The notes: generated by a model from the sequence alone, not told the origin. Shown: positions 1 through 11,249, numbered from the stretch's first letter. The stretch is 14,030 bases of DNA from an uncultured Archangium sp. (GCA_946479335.1 CAMLFP010000117.1:1-14030); one strand, 5' to 3'. Numbers and translations: made by a program.

Positions 1-416
1 CCGCGGTACGTGCGGAAGAAAGGACGCGACACGTGGAGCGTGAGTGGTTCGTCGTTGCCGCCCGCCGCAGGCATCACCAGTACGTGGCCGCGCGCGTCGG
101 TCTCGCCGGAGAACCGGGGCGGCGCGTGGTGGTGGTGGAAGAACCCGGTGAGCGCCCGGCCGACGACGATGCGCGCGCCCGCGAGTGGCGTGCCGCCCAC
201 CGCGTTCACCACCTCGACGTTCCACGTGCCCGCGTCGGCGTCGAAGGTCATCGCGTGCTGCGGCAGCTCCACGCGGCTCTGCGGCACCGGCGCGCGTTCG
301 CGCACGGCATCGCCCCCGGGCGTGGCGTCGGGTGCGTCGGAGCGCAGCCGCCACAGGAGCCCGGCGAGCATCGTCGCGAGAATCGCTCCCAGCCCGAGCC
401 ATCGGCGCGCAGACAC
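1..416 (-). CDS. Membrane-anchored protein with carboxypeptidase-regulatory-like (Ig-like) fold, C-terminus cut by the window edge
   Basis: I found this by reading the minus strand directly; the frame stays open to position 1 and has the strong G/C third-base preference of real genes here. The only start available after an in-frame stop near 468 is GTG at 416, without a clear Shine-Dalgarno. About 138 residues are visible. Residues 5-22 (WLGLGAILATMLAGLLW) form one hydrophobic segment after a short basic N-terminus, so a signal anchor is likely. A charged, proline-containing linker follows. From about residue 62 the pattern WNVEVVNAVGGTPLAGARIVV, then GETDARG with alternating hydrophobics, matches the beta-sandwich carboxypeptidase regulatory-like fold common in secreted myxobacterial proteins. 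A run of four histidines lies near residue 95. The fold call is moderately secure; the function is unknown. It is transcribed divergently from fadI across 113 bp. Confidence 0.66.
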   Translation of the reverse strand, partial: MSARRWLGLGAILATMLAGLLWRLRSDAPDATPGGDAVRERAPVPQSRVELPQHAMTFDADAGTWNVEVVNAVGGTPLAGARIVVGRALTGFFHHHHAPPRFSGETDARGHVLVMPAAGGNDEPLTLHVSRPFFRTYR

Positions 417-451
417 GGCCGGCAGCGTACTCGCGCGGGGGAATCCGGGGT

Positions 452-468
452 CTGACGCCTCGCGTCAG
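452..468. promoter_or_regulatory. Palindromic operator-like site upstream of fadI
   Basis: CTGACGC-CTC-GCGTCAG is a perfect 7-bp inverted repeat with a 3-bp spacer. It lies 61 bp before the fadI start, just upstream of a TTGACT hexamer, and 35 bp before the GTG of the divergent gene. Size, symmetry and position suit a dimeric repressor such as a TetR-type fatty-acid regulator. No regulator gene is present here, so the binding protein is a guess. It is not a terminator: there is no T-tract on either strand. Confidence 0.4.
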
Positions 469-474
469 TCGTCG

Positions 475-502
475 TTGACTCCCCAATCAATCGGCGTTAC
501 CT
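475..502 (+). promoter_or_regulatory. Possible sigma70-type promoter of fadIJ
   Basis: TTGACT (475-480) matches five of six bases of the -35 consensus. A 16-bp spacer leads to TTACCT (497-502), a poor -10 match. The ATG would be about 20 nt beyond the implied transcription start. The assignment rests mainly on the -35 box and on the position between the palindrome and the ribosome binding site. Confidence 0.3.
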
Positions 503-518
503 CGGCGCGTCTCTCAAC

Positions 519-524
519 GAGGAG
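519..524 (+). promoter_or_regulatory. Ribosome binding site of fadI
   Basis: GAGGAG lies five nucleotides before ATG at 530. This fixes the fadI start and excludes the other reading frames over the same stretch. Confidence 0.85.
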
Positions 525-529
525 CAGTC

Positions 530-1818
530 ATGGCCAAAGGCAGCCGCCGCGTCGCCATCGTGGGAGGTCTTCGGACTCCCTTCGTGAAGGCGAACACCGT
601 TTTCAATGATCTCACCGCGCTCGATCTGGGTCGCATCGTGGTTCAGGAGCTGGTGCAGCGCTACGACCTGAACCCCAACGACGTCGACGAGCTGGTCTTC
701 GGCCAGGTGGTGCCGTCGCTCACCGCGTCGTCGATTGCGCGCGAGGTGGTGCTGCTCTCGGGTCTGCCCAAGAAGGTGCAGACGCACACCGTGATGCGCG
801 CCTGCGCCACCTCGATTCAGGCCGCGGTCAGTGCCGGCCACTCGATCCAGGCCGGCTACGCCGACGTCGCCATCGCCGGCGGCACGGAGTCGATGTCGGA
901 CCCGCCGATCTTCACCTCGCGCGCCCTCGCGCACGCGCTCGTCTCGGCCAGCAAGGCGAAGACGCTGCCGCAGAAGCTGAAGCCCTTCCAGAAGCTGGGC
1001 GGCAAAGACCTGCTGCCCGTGCCGCCGTCGATCTCCGAGTACACGACCGGCATGACGATGGGCGACTCCGCCGAGAAGATGGCGAAGGAGAACGGCATCT
1101 CGCGCCAGTGGCAGGACGAGATCTCGCTCGCGTCGCACAAGAACGCCGCGCGCGCGTGGAAGGCCGGCTACTTCAAGGACGAGGTGATGAACGTGCCGAT
1201 CGCTCCGAAGTACAAGGAGACGGCCACCATCGACAACCTCGTGCGTGAAGACACGTCGATCGAAGCGCTCGCGAAGCTCAAGCCCGCGTTCGACCGCCGC
1301 TACGGCACGGTCACCGCCGGCAACGCCTCGCCACTCACCGATGGCGCCGCCGCGCTGCTCTTGATGTCTGAAGAGAAGGCGAAGGCGCTGGGCTACGAGA
1401 TCCTCGGGTACTTGAAGAGCTACGCGTTCGCCGCGACCGACCCGGGAGACCAGCTGCTGCAGGGCCCCGCGTACGCCGCGCCGATCGCGTTGGACCGCGC
1501 GGGCTTGAAGCTGAAGGACATCGAGCTCATCGACATGCACGAGGCGTTCGCCGCGCAGGTGGCGTCGAACATCCAGGCGTTCGAGTCGAAGGCCTTCGCG
1601 GAGAAGATGGGCCGCACCGAGGCGCTGGGCGAGGTGAACCGCGACATCCTCAACGTGAACGGCGGCTCCATCTCGCTGGGGCACCCGTTCGCCGCGACCG
1701 GCGCGCGCATCATCCATCAGTCGCTGCGCGAGCTGAAACGCCGCGGCAAGAACCTCTCACTCGTCACCGTGTGCGCGCAGGGCGGGCAGGGCGCCGCCGT
1801 CGTTCTGGAGCGTGAATA

Positions 1819-1819
<1 letters not shown>
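530..1819 (+). CDS. fadI: Acetyl-CoA C-acyltransferase (3-ketoacyl-CoA thiolase), FadI type
   Basis: It catalyses thiolytic cleavage of 3-ketoacyl-CoA by CoA, the last step of each beta-oxidation turn, in the cytoplasm with FadJ. The 429-residue length is close to that of E. coli FadI. Thiolase landmarks are in order: VGGLRTPF at 11-18, nucleophile Cys92 in MRACATSIQAA, the glycine-rich AGGTESMSD, the MHEAFAAQV motif of the FadI/mitochondrial trifunctional beta class (not the NEAF of FadA), NVNGGSISLGHPFAATGARI with catalytic His385, and Cys415 in VTVCAQGGQGAA. The family places an acyl-accepting Cys and a general-base His/Cys pair at these sites. The stop codon TAA shares one base with the fadJ ATG, so the two are translationally coupled. 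FadI rather than FadA is inferred from HEAF and from gene order (thiolase first). Confidence 0.95.
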
Positions 1820-4023
<2,204 letters not shown>

Positions 4024-4031
4024 GTGAGAAA

Positions 4032-4066
4032 CGCGCGCACACCCGCCACGGTGTGCGTGTGATTTT
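4032..4066 (+). terminator. Intrinsic terminator of the fadIJ operon
   Basis: A 12-bp stem starts nine bases after the fadJ stop. The inner seven pairs are perfect (GCACACC 4037-4043 with GGTGTGC 4050-4056, loop CGCCAC). The outer five (CGCGC 4032-4036 with GTGTG 4057-4061) include two G-U pairs. An A follows, then TTTT at 4063-4066. It separates fadIJ from the lipoprotein gene. Confidence 0.75.
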
Positions 4067-4112
4067 CCGCCTCAACTGCGCTTAAACCTCTCCGCCAACG
4101 CGGCCGGTCCCT

Positions 4113-4117
4113 GGAGG
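4113..4117 (+). promoter_or_regulatory. Ribosome binding site of the vWA lipoprotein gene
   Basis: GGAGG lies seven bases before GTG 4125 and ten before ATG 4128, in the same frame. A TTG at 4119 is too close to be the start. ATG 4128 gives the normal lipoprotein opening Met-Lys; GTG 4125 would add one residue. Confidence 0.7.
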
Positions 4118-4127
4118 TTTGAACGTG

Positions 4128-6620
4128 ATGAAGCAACTGCTTGTCGTGGCGCTCTTCGGCGCCTTCGTGTCTGCGTGTACGCCTCCCGGGAAGGCGTGCA
4201 CCGCGAGTACCGACTGTGACACCGGCCAGGCGTGCCTCTCCGGCCAGTGTCGCGCCACCAACGGCTCCAGCGGTGGCGGGAGCGGCGGTGGCTCCGGCGC
4301 GACGGGCGGTGGCGGCGGCACCATCGTCACCGGCTGCGACCCGAACGGCGGCGCCCTCAACCAGACCAAGGACACCGACTGCGACGGGCTCTCCGACTCC
4401 GCGGAGTACAACGTCACGCACACCGACCCGTGCAACGGCGACACCGACGGCGACGGTCTGCTCGACGGGCTCGAGGCCGGCTCCACCGCGTCGGTCAGCG
4501 CGGCATGCACCTTCACCGCCGACGCGCAGCCCAGCACGGTGACCGACCCGAAGAAGGCCGACACCGACGGTGACGGCGTGAACGACGGCCAGGAAGACAC
4601 CAACCACAACGGCCGCGTCGACGTCGGCGAGGCCGACCCGCTCAAGAGCGACACCGACTGCGATGGCTACTCCGACGGCGATGAGCTGGCGGGCGCCGCC
4701 GGCTGCGTCACCAGCCCCACGCTGCGCGACACCGACGGTGATGGGCTGCCCGACGGCGTCGAGGGCGGCCTCGCCAACGGCACCGGCGCAGACCCCACCG
4801 GCTGCATGTACAGCAGCGCCACCTACGACGCCGACCCGGCGACCACCGGCAACGCGTGCAACCAAGACTCCGACGGCGACGGCATCCTCGATGGCGCCGA
4901 AGACGCGAACTTGAACGGCCGCGTCGACAACGGCGAGCTCGACCCCGCGTCTGACGCCGGCGTCTCCGACACCGTCCGCCAGGCGTGCGCCGCGCAGAAC
5001 CTGAAGCCCATCACCTTCCACACCAACGCGTCGTCTGACGTGCAGATCGCGCTGGAGCCCGCCTTCGCGGAGGTGACGCCGGTCGTCGATGGCAGCGGCA
5101 CGCGCGGCTTCGCCTTCTACGACGGCAACACCCACGTCGCGGGCCTGGCGATCTCCAAGACGCCCGCGGGCGCCGACGTCGCGGCCGAGGAGGCGCTGGG
5201 CCGCACGCGCGTCAGCGGTGTCTCGAACCCGCTCACGCAGACCTTCACCACGTGGGACGGCTTCCCCGCGGTGCGCGCCATCTACGACGTCAGCGGCGGC
5301 GGAGACGTCAAGGCGAAGGTGAACGGCATCGTCGCTGGCTACACCAACGTCACCGGCGCGCTCTCGGGCAGCGCGGGCGTGAACGGCCCCTTCAAGGTGG
5401 TCGCGGAGTTCGTGCGCCGCACCGCCAACCGCGCGGTGGTCGTGGTCGGCGTGGTGCCCGCCGCGGAGTACACCGGGCAGGCGCTCTTCCGCGTCGATGA
5501 CGTGGCCGGCGGCACCGCGCTCGCGCAGTACGGTGACTTCGCCAACACCCAGTGCGAGGTCTTCAACGCCTCGGTCAATGCCAAGGTCGACTTCGTGTGG
5601 GTCGTCGACGATTCGTGCTCGATGTCGAGCAGCCAGACCGCGCTCTCCACGCTGGGTACGCTCTTCTCCACCCGCCTCGACTCCGCAGGCCTCGATTGGC
5701 GCGCGGGCATGTGCAGCACCGCCTGGTACAACGCCTCCAACGGCGCCTGGAACAACGCGTGGGACTGGACGACCGACTCCGCGACCATCGAGAGCCACTT
5801 CTCTTCGTACGGCACCGGCGGCAGCGGCATCGAGGCGGGCTTCATCTCCGCGGAGAACTACGTGGGCCGGGTGCACGGCGGGCTCCCCACCAGCGCGCTG
5901 CGCACCGACGCCCAGGCGCACTTCATCTTCGTCACCGACACCCACGAGCAGTCGTCGGGCATCAGCAGCACCCAGATGACGTCGTGGATGAACGGCCTCG
6001 CCACCACGCGCGCCGTCGCCCACGGCATCACCTGCCCGCCCAGCACGCTCTGCGCAGGCCCCGGTCAGGGTGAAGAGCCTGAAGATGCGGTCAGCAAGTA
6101 CGCCGAGGTGATCGCGGCGACCGGCGGCGTGCAGGGCAACATCCTCGTGTTCAACCCCTCCAGCCCCGACGCGGCGACGCAGCAGCAGCAGCGCGACACC
6201 ATCGACGCCATCCTCACCGCGGTCATCGGCGGCACCGGCACGCAGCTGCAGCGCCCGCCGATCTCCCCCACCATCAAGGTCGCGGTCGCGGCGGTGCGCG
6301 GCGCCAACTGCAACAAGAACGACGTGCCGCGGAGCCGCACCCACGGGTGGGACATCGACGCCGCCACGCGCCGCATCGTCTTCTTCGGCGACTGCATCCC
6401 CAACGCGTCGGGTGTGCAGGTGGCCGTCAGCTACAAGTACTGGGTCGACGGCTCCACGAACCCCGAGGGCGACCCCTGCCTCGGAGAGTGCGGCAACAAC
6501 GAGTTCTGCGAGAGCAGCGGCGACGTCAGCAGCTGCGTGTGCAAGCCCGACTGCGGTGGCTGCGGCTCCGGCCTCAAGTGCCAGCCGACGACCTGCAGCT
6601 GCGTGCCCGACATCGGCTGA
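4128..6620 (+). CDS. Secreted lipoprotein with TSP3-like calcium repeats, vWA domain and C-terminal Cys-rich module
   Basis: The protein is about 830 residues. Residues 1-17 are a lipoprotein signal peptide, MKQLLVVALFGAFVSAC, with lipobox VSAC and Cys17 as the lipidated residue. A short Cys-rich segment (17-41) and a Gly/Ser linker (about 47-66) follow. Residues 82-279 hold five or more thrombospondin-type-3-like acidic repeats (DTDGDG-x-DG-x-E) that should bind calcium. Residues 295-485 are a mixed alpha/beta region I do not recognise. Residues 487-720 look like a vWA domain: VVDDSCSMSSSQ supplies the DxSxS metal-site motif, with a later TG and FVTDTHE. Residues 781-830 contain ten cysteines in an EGF-like arrangement. 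The likely location is the outer envelope, perhaps in adhesion or ligand binding; the exact role is unknown. The gene stands alone between the fadIJ terminator and a convergent gene. Confidence 0.87.
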   Translation: MKQLLVVALFGAFVSACTPPGKACTASTDCDTGQACLSGQCRATNGSSGGGSGGGSGATGGGGGTIVTGCDPNGGALNQTKDTDCDGLSDSAEYNVTHTDPCNGDTDGDGLLDGLEAGSTASVSAACTFTADAQPSTVTDPKKADTDGDGVNDGQEDTNHNGRVDVGEADPLKSDTDCDGYSDGDELAGAAGCVTSPTLRDTDGDGLPDGVEGGLANGTGADPTGCMYSSATYDADPATTGNACNQDSDGDGILDGAEDANLNGRVDNGELDPASDAGVSDTVRQACAAQNLKPITFHTNASSDVQIALEPAFAEVTPVVDGSGTRGFAFYDGNTHVAGLAISKTPAGADVAAEEALGRTRVSGVSNPLTQTFTTWDGFPAVRAIYDVSGGGDVKAKVNGIVAGYTNVTGALSGSAGVNGPFKVVAEFVRRTANRAVVVVGVVPAAEYTGQALFRVDDVAGGTALAQYGDFANTQCEVFNASVNAKVDFVWVVDDSCSMSSSQTALSTLGTLFSTRLDSAGLDWRAGMCSTAWYNASNGAWNNAWDWTTDSATIESHFSSYGTGGSGIEAGFISAENYVGRVHGGLPTSALRTDAQAHFIFVTDTHEQSSGISSTQMTSWMNGLATTRAVAHGITCPPSTLCAGPGQGEEPEDAVSKYAEVIAATGGVQGNILVFNPSSPDAATQQQQRDTIDAILTAVIGGTGTQLQRPPISPTIKVAVAAVRGANCNKNDVPRSRTHGWDIDAATRRIVFFGDCIPNASGVQVAVSYKYWVDGSTNPEGDPCLGECGNNEFCESSGDVSSCVCKPDCGGCGSGLKCQPTTCSCVPDIG
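4269..4319 (+). other. Glycine/serine-rich linker coding segment
   Basis: It encodes a flexible run of Gly with Ser, Ala and Thr between the N-terminal Cys-rich segment and the calcium-repeat region. This is typical of myxobacterial surface lipoproteins, where it holds the domains away from the membrane. Confidence 0.7.
4371..4955 (+). repeat. TSP3-like calcium-binding repeat region within the lipoprotein
   Basis: There are repeated units of the form D-T/S-D-G/C-D-G-x-x-D-G/S-x-E: DTDCDGLSDSAE, DTDGDGLLDGLE, DTDGDGVNDGQE, DTDCDGYSDGDE, DTDGDGLPDGVE and DSDGDGILDGAE. Two copies are followed by a second motif, NHNGRVDVGE or NLNGRVDNGE. Spacers between units vary. The DNA repeats loosely (gacaccgacggtgacgg variants), so this is a protein-level repeat and not a recent DNA duplication. 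Confidence 0.85.
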
Positions 6621-6632
6621 GCGCGCCGCGCT

Positions 6633-7451
6633 TCAGAGCTGCGAGTACGTGACGAGCGCGATGCCCCGGCGCGCGATCGCGTCGCGGACGCGCGGGCTGA
6701 GCACCGCCTGGAGCTCCTGCTCCCAGTCGTAGCGCCACGTGGGGTCTTGCGGCACGACCCCCGGCTCGAGCCCCGGGTGGGTGACGATCTCGTGGTCGCC
6801 CTCGCCGAGAGACTCGATGAGGCGCAGCAACCGGCGCTCCGTCAACCGGCCACCCTCGAAGATGCCGTGCGCCCGCACGCGCGTGATGCCGCGGGGCCGC
6901 TTGATGCGGGCCAGCGTGCCGAGCACCGCCGACTTCGCCGCCGAGCGCGGGTGCGCCAGCCAGTGCACGTTGGGGCGCTCACGCGGCCAGCGGATGGGCA
7001 GCGACAACTCCGCCGCCAGCACCTCGAGGATCGACGTCATCCCCGGGAGGAGGTGGACGTGCTCGTGCGTCGCGAGGTGATCGAAGCCCGCGCCCAGCGC
7101 CCGGGCCCGGGCCACCTGCGCGCGGAACTCCACCACGATCTCCTCGGAGGGGATGAGCCCCGACAGCCACGCCGCCGAGAACTCCGCCCAGTTGCGGCGG
7201 AAGCGGCCCCCCGGCGCCAGCCAGCGCACGTCGCTCGCCGGAGCCGCGGGCGTCAGGTGGGTCGTCAGGCACAGGTGCAACCCCAGCCCGAGGTTCGCCT
7301 GCTTCGCGCGCCGCACCGCTTCGGCGGCGGTGGGGCCGACCGCGATGAGCGTCGCGCTGGTCACCACCCCATCGGTGTGCGCGGCGAAGATGCCTTCATC
7401 GATTCGTGGGTGCAGGCCGAGATCGTCGGCGTTCACAACGAGACGGATCAT
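6633..7451 (-). CDS. YdjC/HpnK/ChbG-family carbohydrate deacetylase
   Basis: This 272-residue protein fits the YdjC-like family, metal-dependent deacetylases of N-acetylated sugars such as chito-oligosaccharides (ChbG) or a hopanoid-linked sugar (HpnK). Visible landmarks are VVNADDLGLHPRIDEGI with Asp9 and Asp10, GLGLHLCLT with His59, the HLATHEHVHLLPG metal/catalytic segment (His125, His129, His131, His133), and EIVTHPGLEPG with His225. There is no signal peptide, so it should be cytoplasmic. ATG 7451 is chosen because the conserved opening begins there; a GTG further out (7511) would overlap the divergent cyclase. The Shine-Dalgarno is weak. It converges on the lipoprotein gene with 12 bp between. 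The substrate cannot be told; no hopanoid or chitin genes are adjacent. Confidence 0.85.
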   Translation of the reverse strand: MIRLVVNADDLGLHPRIDEGIFAAHTDGVVTSATLIAVGPTAAEAVRRAKQANLGLGLHLCLTTHLTPAAPASDVRWLAPGGRFRRNWAEFSAAWLSGLIPSEEIVVEFRAQVARARALGAGFDHLATHEHVHLLPGMTSILEVLAAELSLPIRWPRERPNVHWLAHPRSAAKSAVLGTLARIKRPRGITRVRAHGIFEGGRLTERRLLRLIESLGEGDHEIVTHPGLEPGVVPQDPTWRYDWEQELQAVLSPRVRDAIARRGIALVTYSQL

Positions 7452-7477
7452 CGGCACCGGTTTGTCATAGAAAGCCC

Positions 7478-7483
7478 GGGAGG
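7478..7483 (+). promoter_or_regulatory. Ribosome binding site of the GGDEF gene
   Basis: GGGAGG lies 11 bases before ATG 7495 and 8 before an in-frame TTG at 7492. Both starts give nearly the same protein. I use ATG, though the spacing slightly favours TTG. Confidence 0.55.
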
Positions 7484-7494
7484 CGGAACTTTTG

Positions 7495-8433
7495 ATGGGG
7501 GACCGATTCACAGCATTGCTGGTCGATCAACCCGGCGAGGCCGCTGACGTCCTCGCGCGCGCGCTCGAAGACGCCGGCGGCCGCTGTACGCGCCTGTGGA
7601 GCGCTCCCGAGGCCATCGCCCGGCTCCTCGATGAGCCGCACGACCTCATCATCGCGTCGGCGGAGCTGCCCGGTGAATCTGGCCTCGCGGTGCTGGCGCA
7701 CGTGCACGCCAACGGGCCGCGGGTGCCGGTGCTGCTCCTGACCGACCACGAAGACGCGGTGACGCGCGCGGCGCACTTCGGGCGCGGCGCTGACGACGTG
7801 CTGGTGCGCCCGGTGCACGCCGCCGAGCTGGTGGCCCGCGCCCTGCGGCGCCTCGAGGTGGCGCGCGAGCTCGCCGCGGCGCGCGCGGAGAACGCCCGCC
7901 TGCACGGCCTCGCCGTCACCGACGGCCTCACCGGGCTCGCCAACTTCCGCTTCTTCCAGGAGCGGCTGCGCGAGGAGTTCCGCCGGGCGCAGCGCTACGA
8001 CTCGTCGCTCGCCCTGGTGATGATGGACCTCGATCACTTCAAGGCAGTGAATGACAACTTCGGGCACCAGGCCGGTGACGCGGTGCTCTCCGCCGCCGCC
8101 CACGCCATCAAGCAGGCGGTGCGCGAGACCGACCTCGTCGCGCGCTACGGCGGCGAGGAGTTCGCGATGCTCCTCCCCCAGACGCACGTCGCCGGCGCGC
8201 TCACCGTCGCCGAGCGCGTCTCGGCCGGCCTGCGCGGGCTGCGCTTCGACACCACCCCCGGCCTCCGCGTCACCGGCTCCTTCGGCCTCTCCGGCTTCCC
8301 CGGGCGCGGCATCAGCTCCGCCGAGATCCTGGTGCGCACCGCCGATCAGGCCCTCTACCGATCCAAAACCGAGGGGCGGAACAAGATCAGTCTGTTCCAA
8401 CCGCCGGCGGGGTGGCCGCGACCCCAGGAATAG
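7495..8433 (+). CDS. Diguanylate cyclase with a degenerate N-terminal receiver domain
   Basis: The protein has 312 residues and makes c-di-GMP from two GTP. Residues 5-122 have the receiver fold, but the phospho-acceptor position carries Ser55 (DLIIAS, where DLxxxD is usual) and the conserved Lys is Arg105. Thr83 is kept and only Asp11 remains of the acidic pair, so it probably cannot be phosphorylated normally. A helical linker (120-140) leads to the GGDEF domain (about 140-303), starting at VTDGLTGLANFRFF. The catalytic loop is GGEEF (219-223). An RETD inhibitory I-site (210-213) lies five residues before it, so product feedback is expected. MMDLDHFKAVND supplies the metal-binding Asp. The gene ends 117 bp before the kinase and is divergent from the deacetylase, with 43 bp between starts. 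Confidence 0.92.
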   Translation: MGDRFTALLVDQPGEAADVLARALEDAGGRCTRLWSAPEAIARLLDEPHDLIIASAELPGESGLAVLAHVHANGPRVPVLLLTDHEDAVTRAAHFGRGADDVLVRPVHAAELVARALRRLEVARELAAARAENARLHGLAVTDGLTGLANFRFFQERLREEFRRAQRYDSSLALVMMDLDHFKAVNDNFGHQAGDAVLSAAAHAIKQAVRETDLVARYGGEEFAMLLPQTHVAGALTVAERVSAGLRGLRFDTTPGLRVTGSFGLSGFPGRGISSAEILVRTADQALYRSKTEGRNKISLFQPPAGWPRPQE

Positions 8434-8509
8434 CGAAGTGGGGTGGTTCCTACCCGGCGCACAGGGGGTGGCAGCGTGAAAAATCAGGGCTTTGGTGGGG
8501 TGGGTCACG

Positions 8510-8525
8510 TGGCTTCGCGCTTGCT
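8510..8525 (+). promoter_or_regulatory. Sigma54-type -24/-12 promoter candidate before the kinase-NtrC operon
   Basis: TGGC-N7-TTGCT has the -24 GG at 8511-8512 and the -12 GC at 8523-8524, separated by exactly ten bases as sigma54 promoters require. It departs from the consensus in the three bases after TGGC (TTC where ACG is usual). Transcription would begin near 8535, giving a leader of about 15 nt before ATG 8551. An NtrC-type activator is the second gene of the operon, so autoregulation is plausible. Confidence 0.5.
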
Positions 8526-8550
8526 TGGCTCGTGACGCGTGGAATCCGCG

Positions 8551-9785
8551 ATGACCCTCGCGCCCGCGGAGCCTGCGGGGCGGCTGCTGCTGGTGGACGA
8601 CGAGGAGAACATCCTCCGGTCGCTGCGACGGGTGTTGAAGCGCGGCGGCTGGGAGATCGAGATCGCGCCCAACGCCGAGGCGGCGCTGGCGTGCTTCGAG
8701 ACCTTCAAGCCCGGCGTGGTGATCAGCGACTACTACATGCCGGGGATGAGCGGCGTCGAGCTGCTCACGCGCATCAAGGAGCGCGCGCCGTACACGCAGC
8801 GCATCCTGCTGACGGGGCAGGCCGACCAACAGGCCATCGAGGAGGCGATCAACCGCTCCGAGATCTTCCGCTTCGTCAGCAAACCGTGGAACGACACGCA
8901 GCTTTTGTTGGTGGTGAAGAGCGCCTTCGAGCAGCACGACCTGATGGTCGACAACGATCGGCTCCTCGACCTCACCGGCGAGCAGAACGCGGAGCTCCGC
9001 GCCCTGAACCTCGAGCTCGAGGCGCGCGTCGAGTCGCGCACGCGCGCGCTCGAGAAGGCCATCGAGGCCGAGCGGCAGATGATGCAGCGCTCGATCGAGA
9101 GCGAGAAGATGATCGCCATCGGGCACCTCGCCGGCGGCGTCGCGCACGAGATCAACAACCCGCTGGGCGGCATCCTCGCGTTCGCGCAGCTCATGAAGCG
9201 CGACCCGGGCCGCACCTCCGCCGACCTCGAGGCGCTCGACCTCATCGAAGAGAGCGCGCTGCGCTGCAAGCGCATCGTCGAGAGCCTGCTCAAGTTCAGC
9301 CGCCGCCCGAAGCTCGAAGATCGCCGCGCGTTCTCGCTCAACCAGTGCGTCGAAGACGCGGCGATGCTCTTCAAGGCCCAGCTCAAGAAGTACCCGCGCG
9401 CGAAGCTGAACCTCACCGTCGGCCAGGCGCAGGAAATCTACGGCGACTCGCAGCAGCTCGGTCAGGTGGTGCTCAACCTCCTGCAGAACGCGCTGCAGGC
9501 GCTGCCGAACGGCGAGGGCAGCATCACGCTGAGCACCACCAGCGAGCCCGGCGTCGCCGCGGTCGTGGTGCAAGACACCGGTTCGGGCATTTCGCCCGAG
9601 CATCTCCCACGAATCTTCGAACCCCACTTCACCACCAAGCCTCCCGGTGAAGGCACGGGCCTCGGCCTGGCCATCGCGTATCGGATTGTCGAAGACCACG
9701 GAGGCCACTTCTCCGTAGAATCACAACTGCAACAAGGCAGTCGATTCACCGTGCGGATTCCAACGTTGCCCCGGGGGGAGCAACC

Positions 9786-9789
<4 letters not shown>
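8551..9789 (+). CDS. Histidine kinase with N-terminal receiver domain
   Basis: The 412-residue cytoplasmic protein has no membrane segments. Residues 10-128 are a complete receiver domain: LLLVDDEEN with Glu/Asp at 16-18, phospho-acceptor Asp60 in VVISDYYMPGMSG, Thr88 and Lys111 in VSKPW. A coiled-coil linker (about 130-185) follows. Residues 186-250 are the dimerisation domain with the H-box GGVAHEINNPLGG, phospho-site His199. Residues 262-405 are the HATPase domain with the N-box NLLQNALQAL, DTGSGI, and GTGLGLAIAYRIV. It is probably fed through its receiver by another kinase and passes phosphate to the downstream NtrC-type regulator. ATG 8551 is preferred to GTG 8539 because a predicted sigma54 start near 8535 leaves room for a leader and GTGGA lies upstream. 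The stop overlaps the next gene by four bases (ATGA). Confidence 0.93.
9774..9780 (+). promoter_or_regulatory. Ribosome binding site of the NtrC-type regulator gene
   Basis: A GGGGGAG stretch sits inside the last kinase codons, five bases before ATG 9786. With the ATGA overlap it supports translational coupling of kinase and regulator. Confidence 0.75.

Positions 9790-11249
<1,460 letters not shown>

Noticed and set aside
6620..6632. AGCGCG-C-CGCGCT inverted repeat filling the gap between the lipoprotein and deacetylase stops
   Set aside because: The loop is a single base and there is no T-run on either strand; such short GC palindromes are frequent at this composition.
7453..7467. GGCACCG...TTTGTC before the cyclase as a third sigma54 promoter
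   Set aside because: Spacing from GG is wrong by one base and GT replaces the essential GC.
8412..9650. Plus-strand frame of about 412 codons overlapping the kinase
   Set aside because: Arg/Ala/Pro-rich and motif-free; the H-box, N-box and G-boxes are in another frame.
7465..9708. 747-codon minus-strand frame across the cyclase and kinase genes
   Set aside because: It crosses the gap between two clearly coded plus-strand genes and has no recognisable fold; an antisense shadow of high GC.
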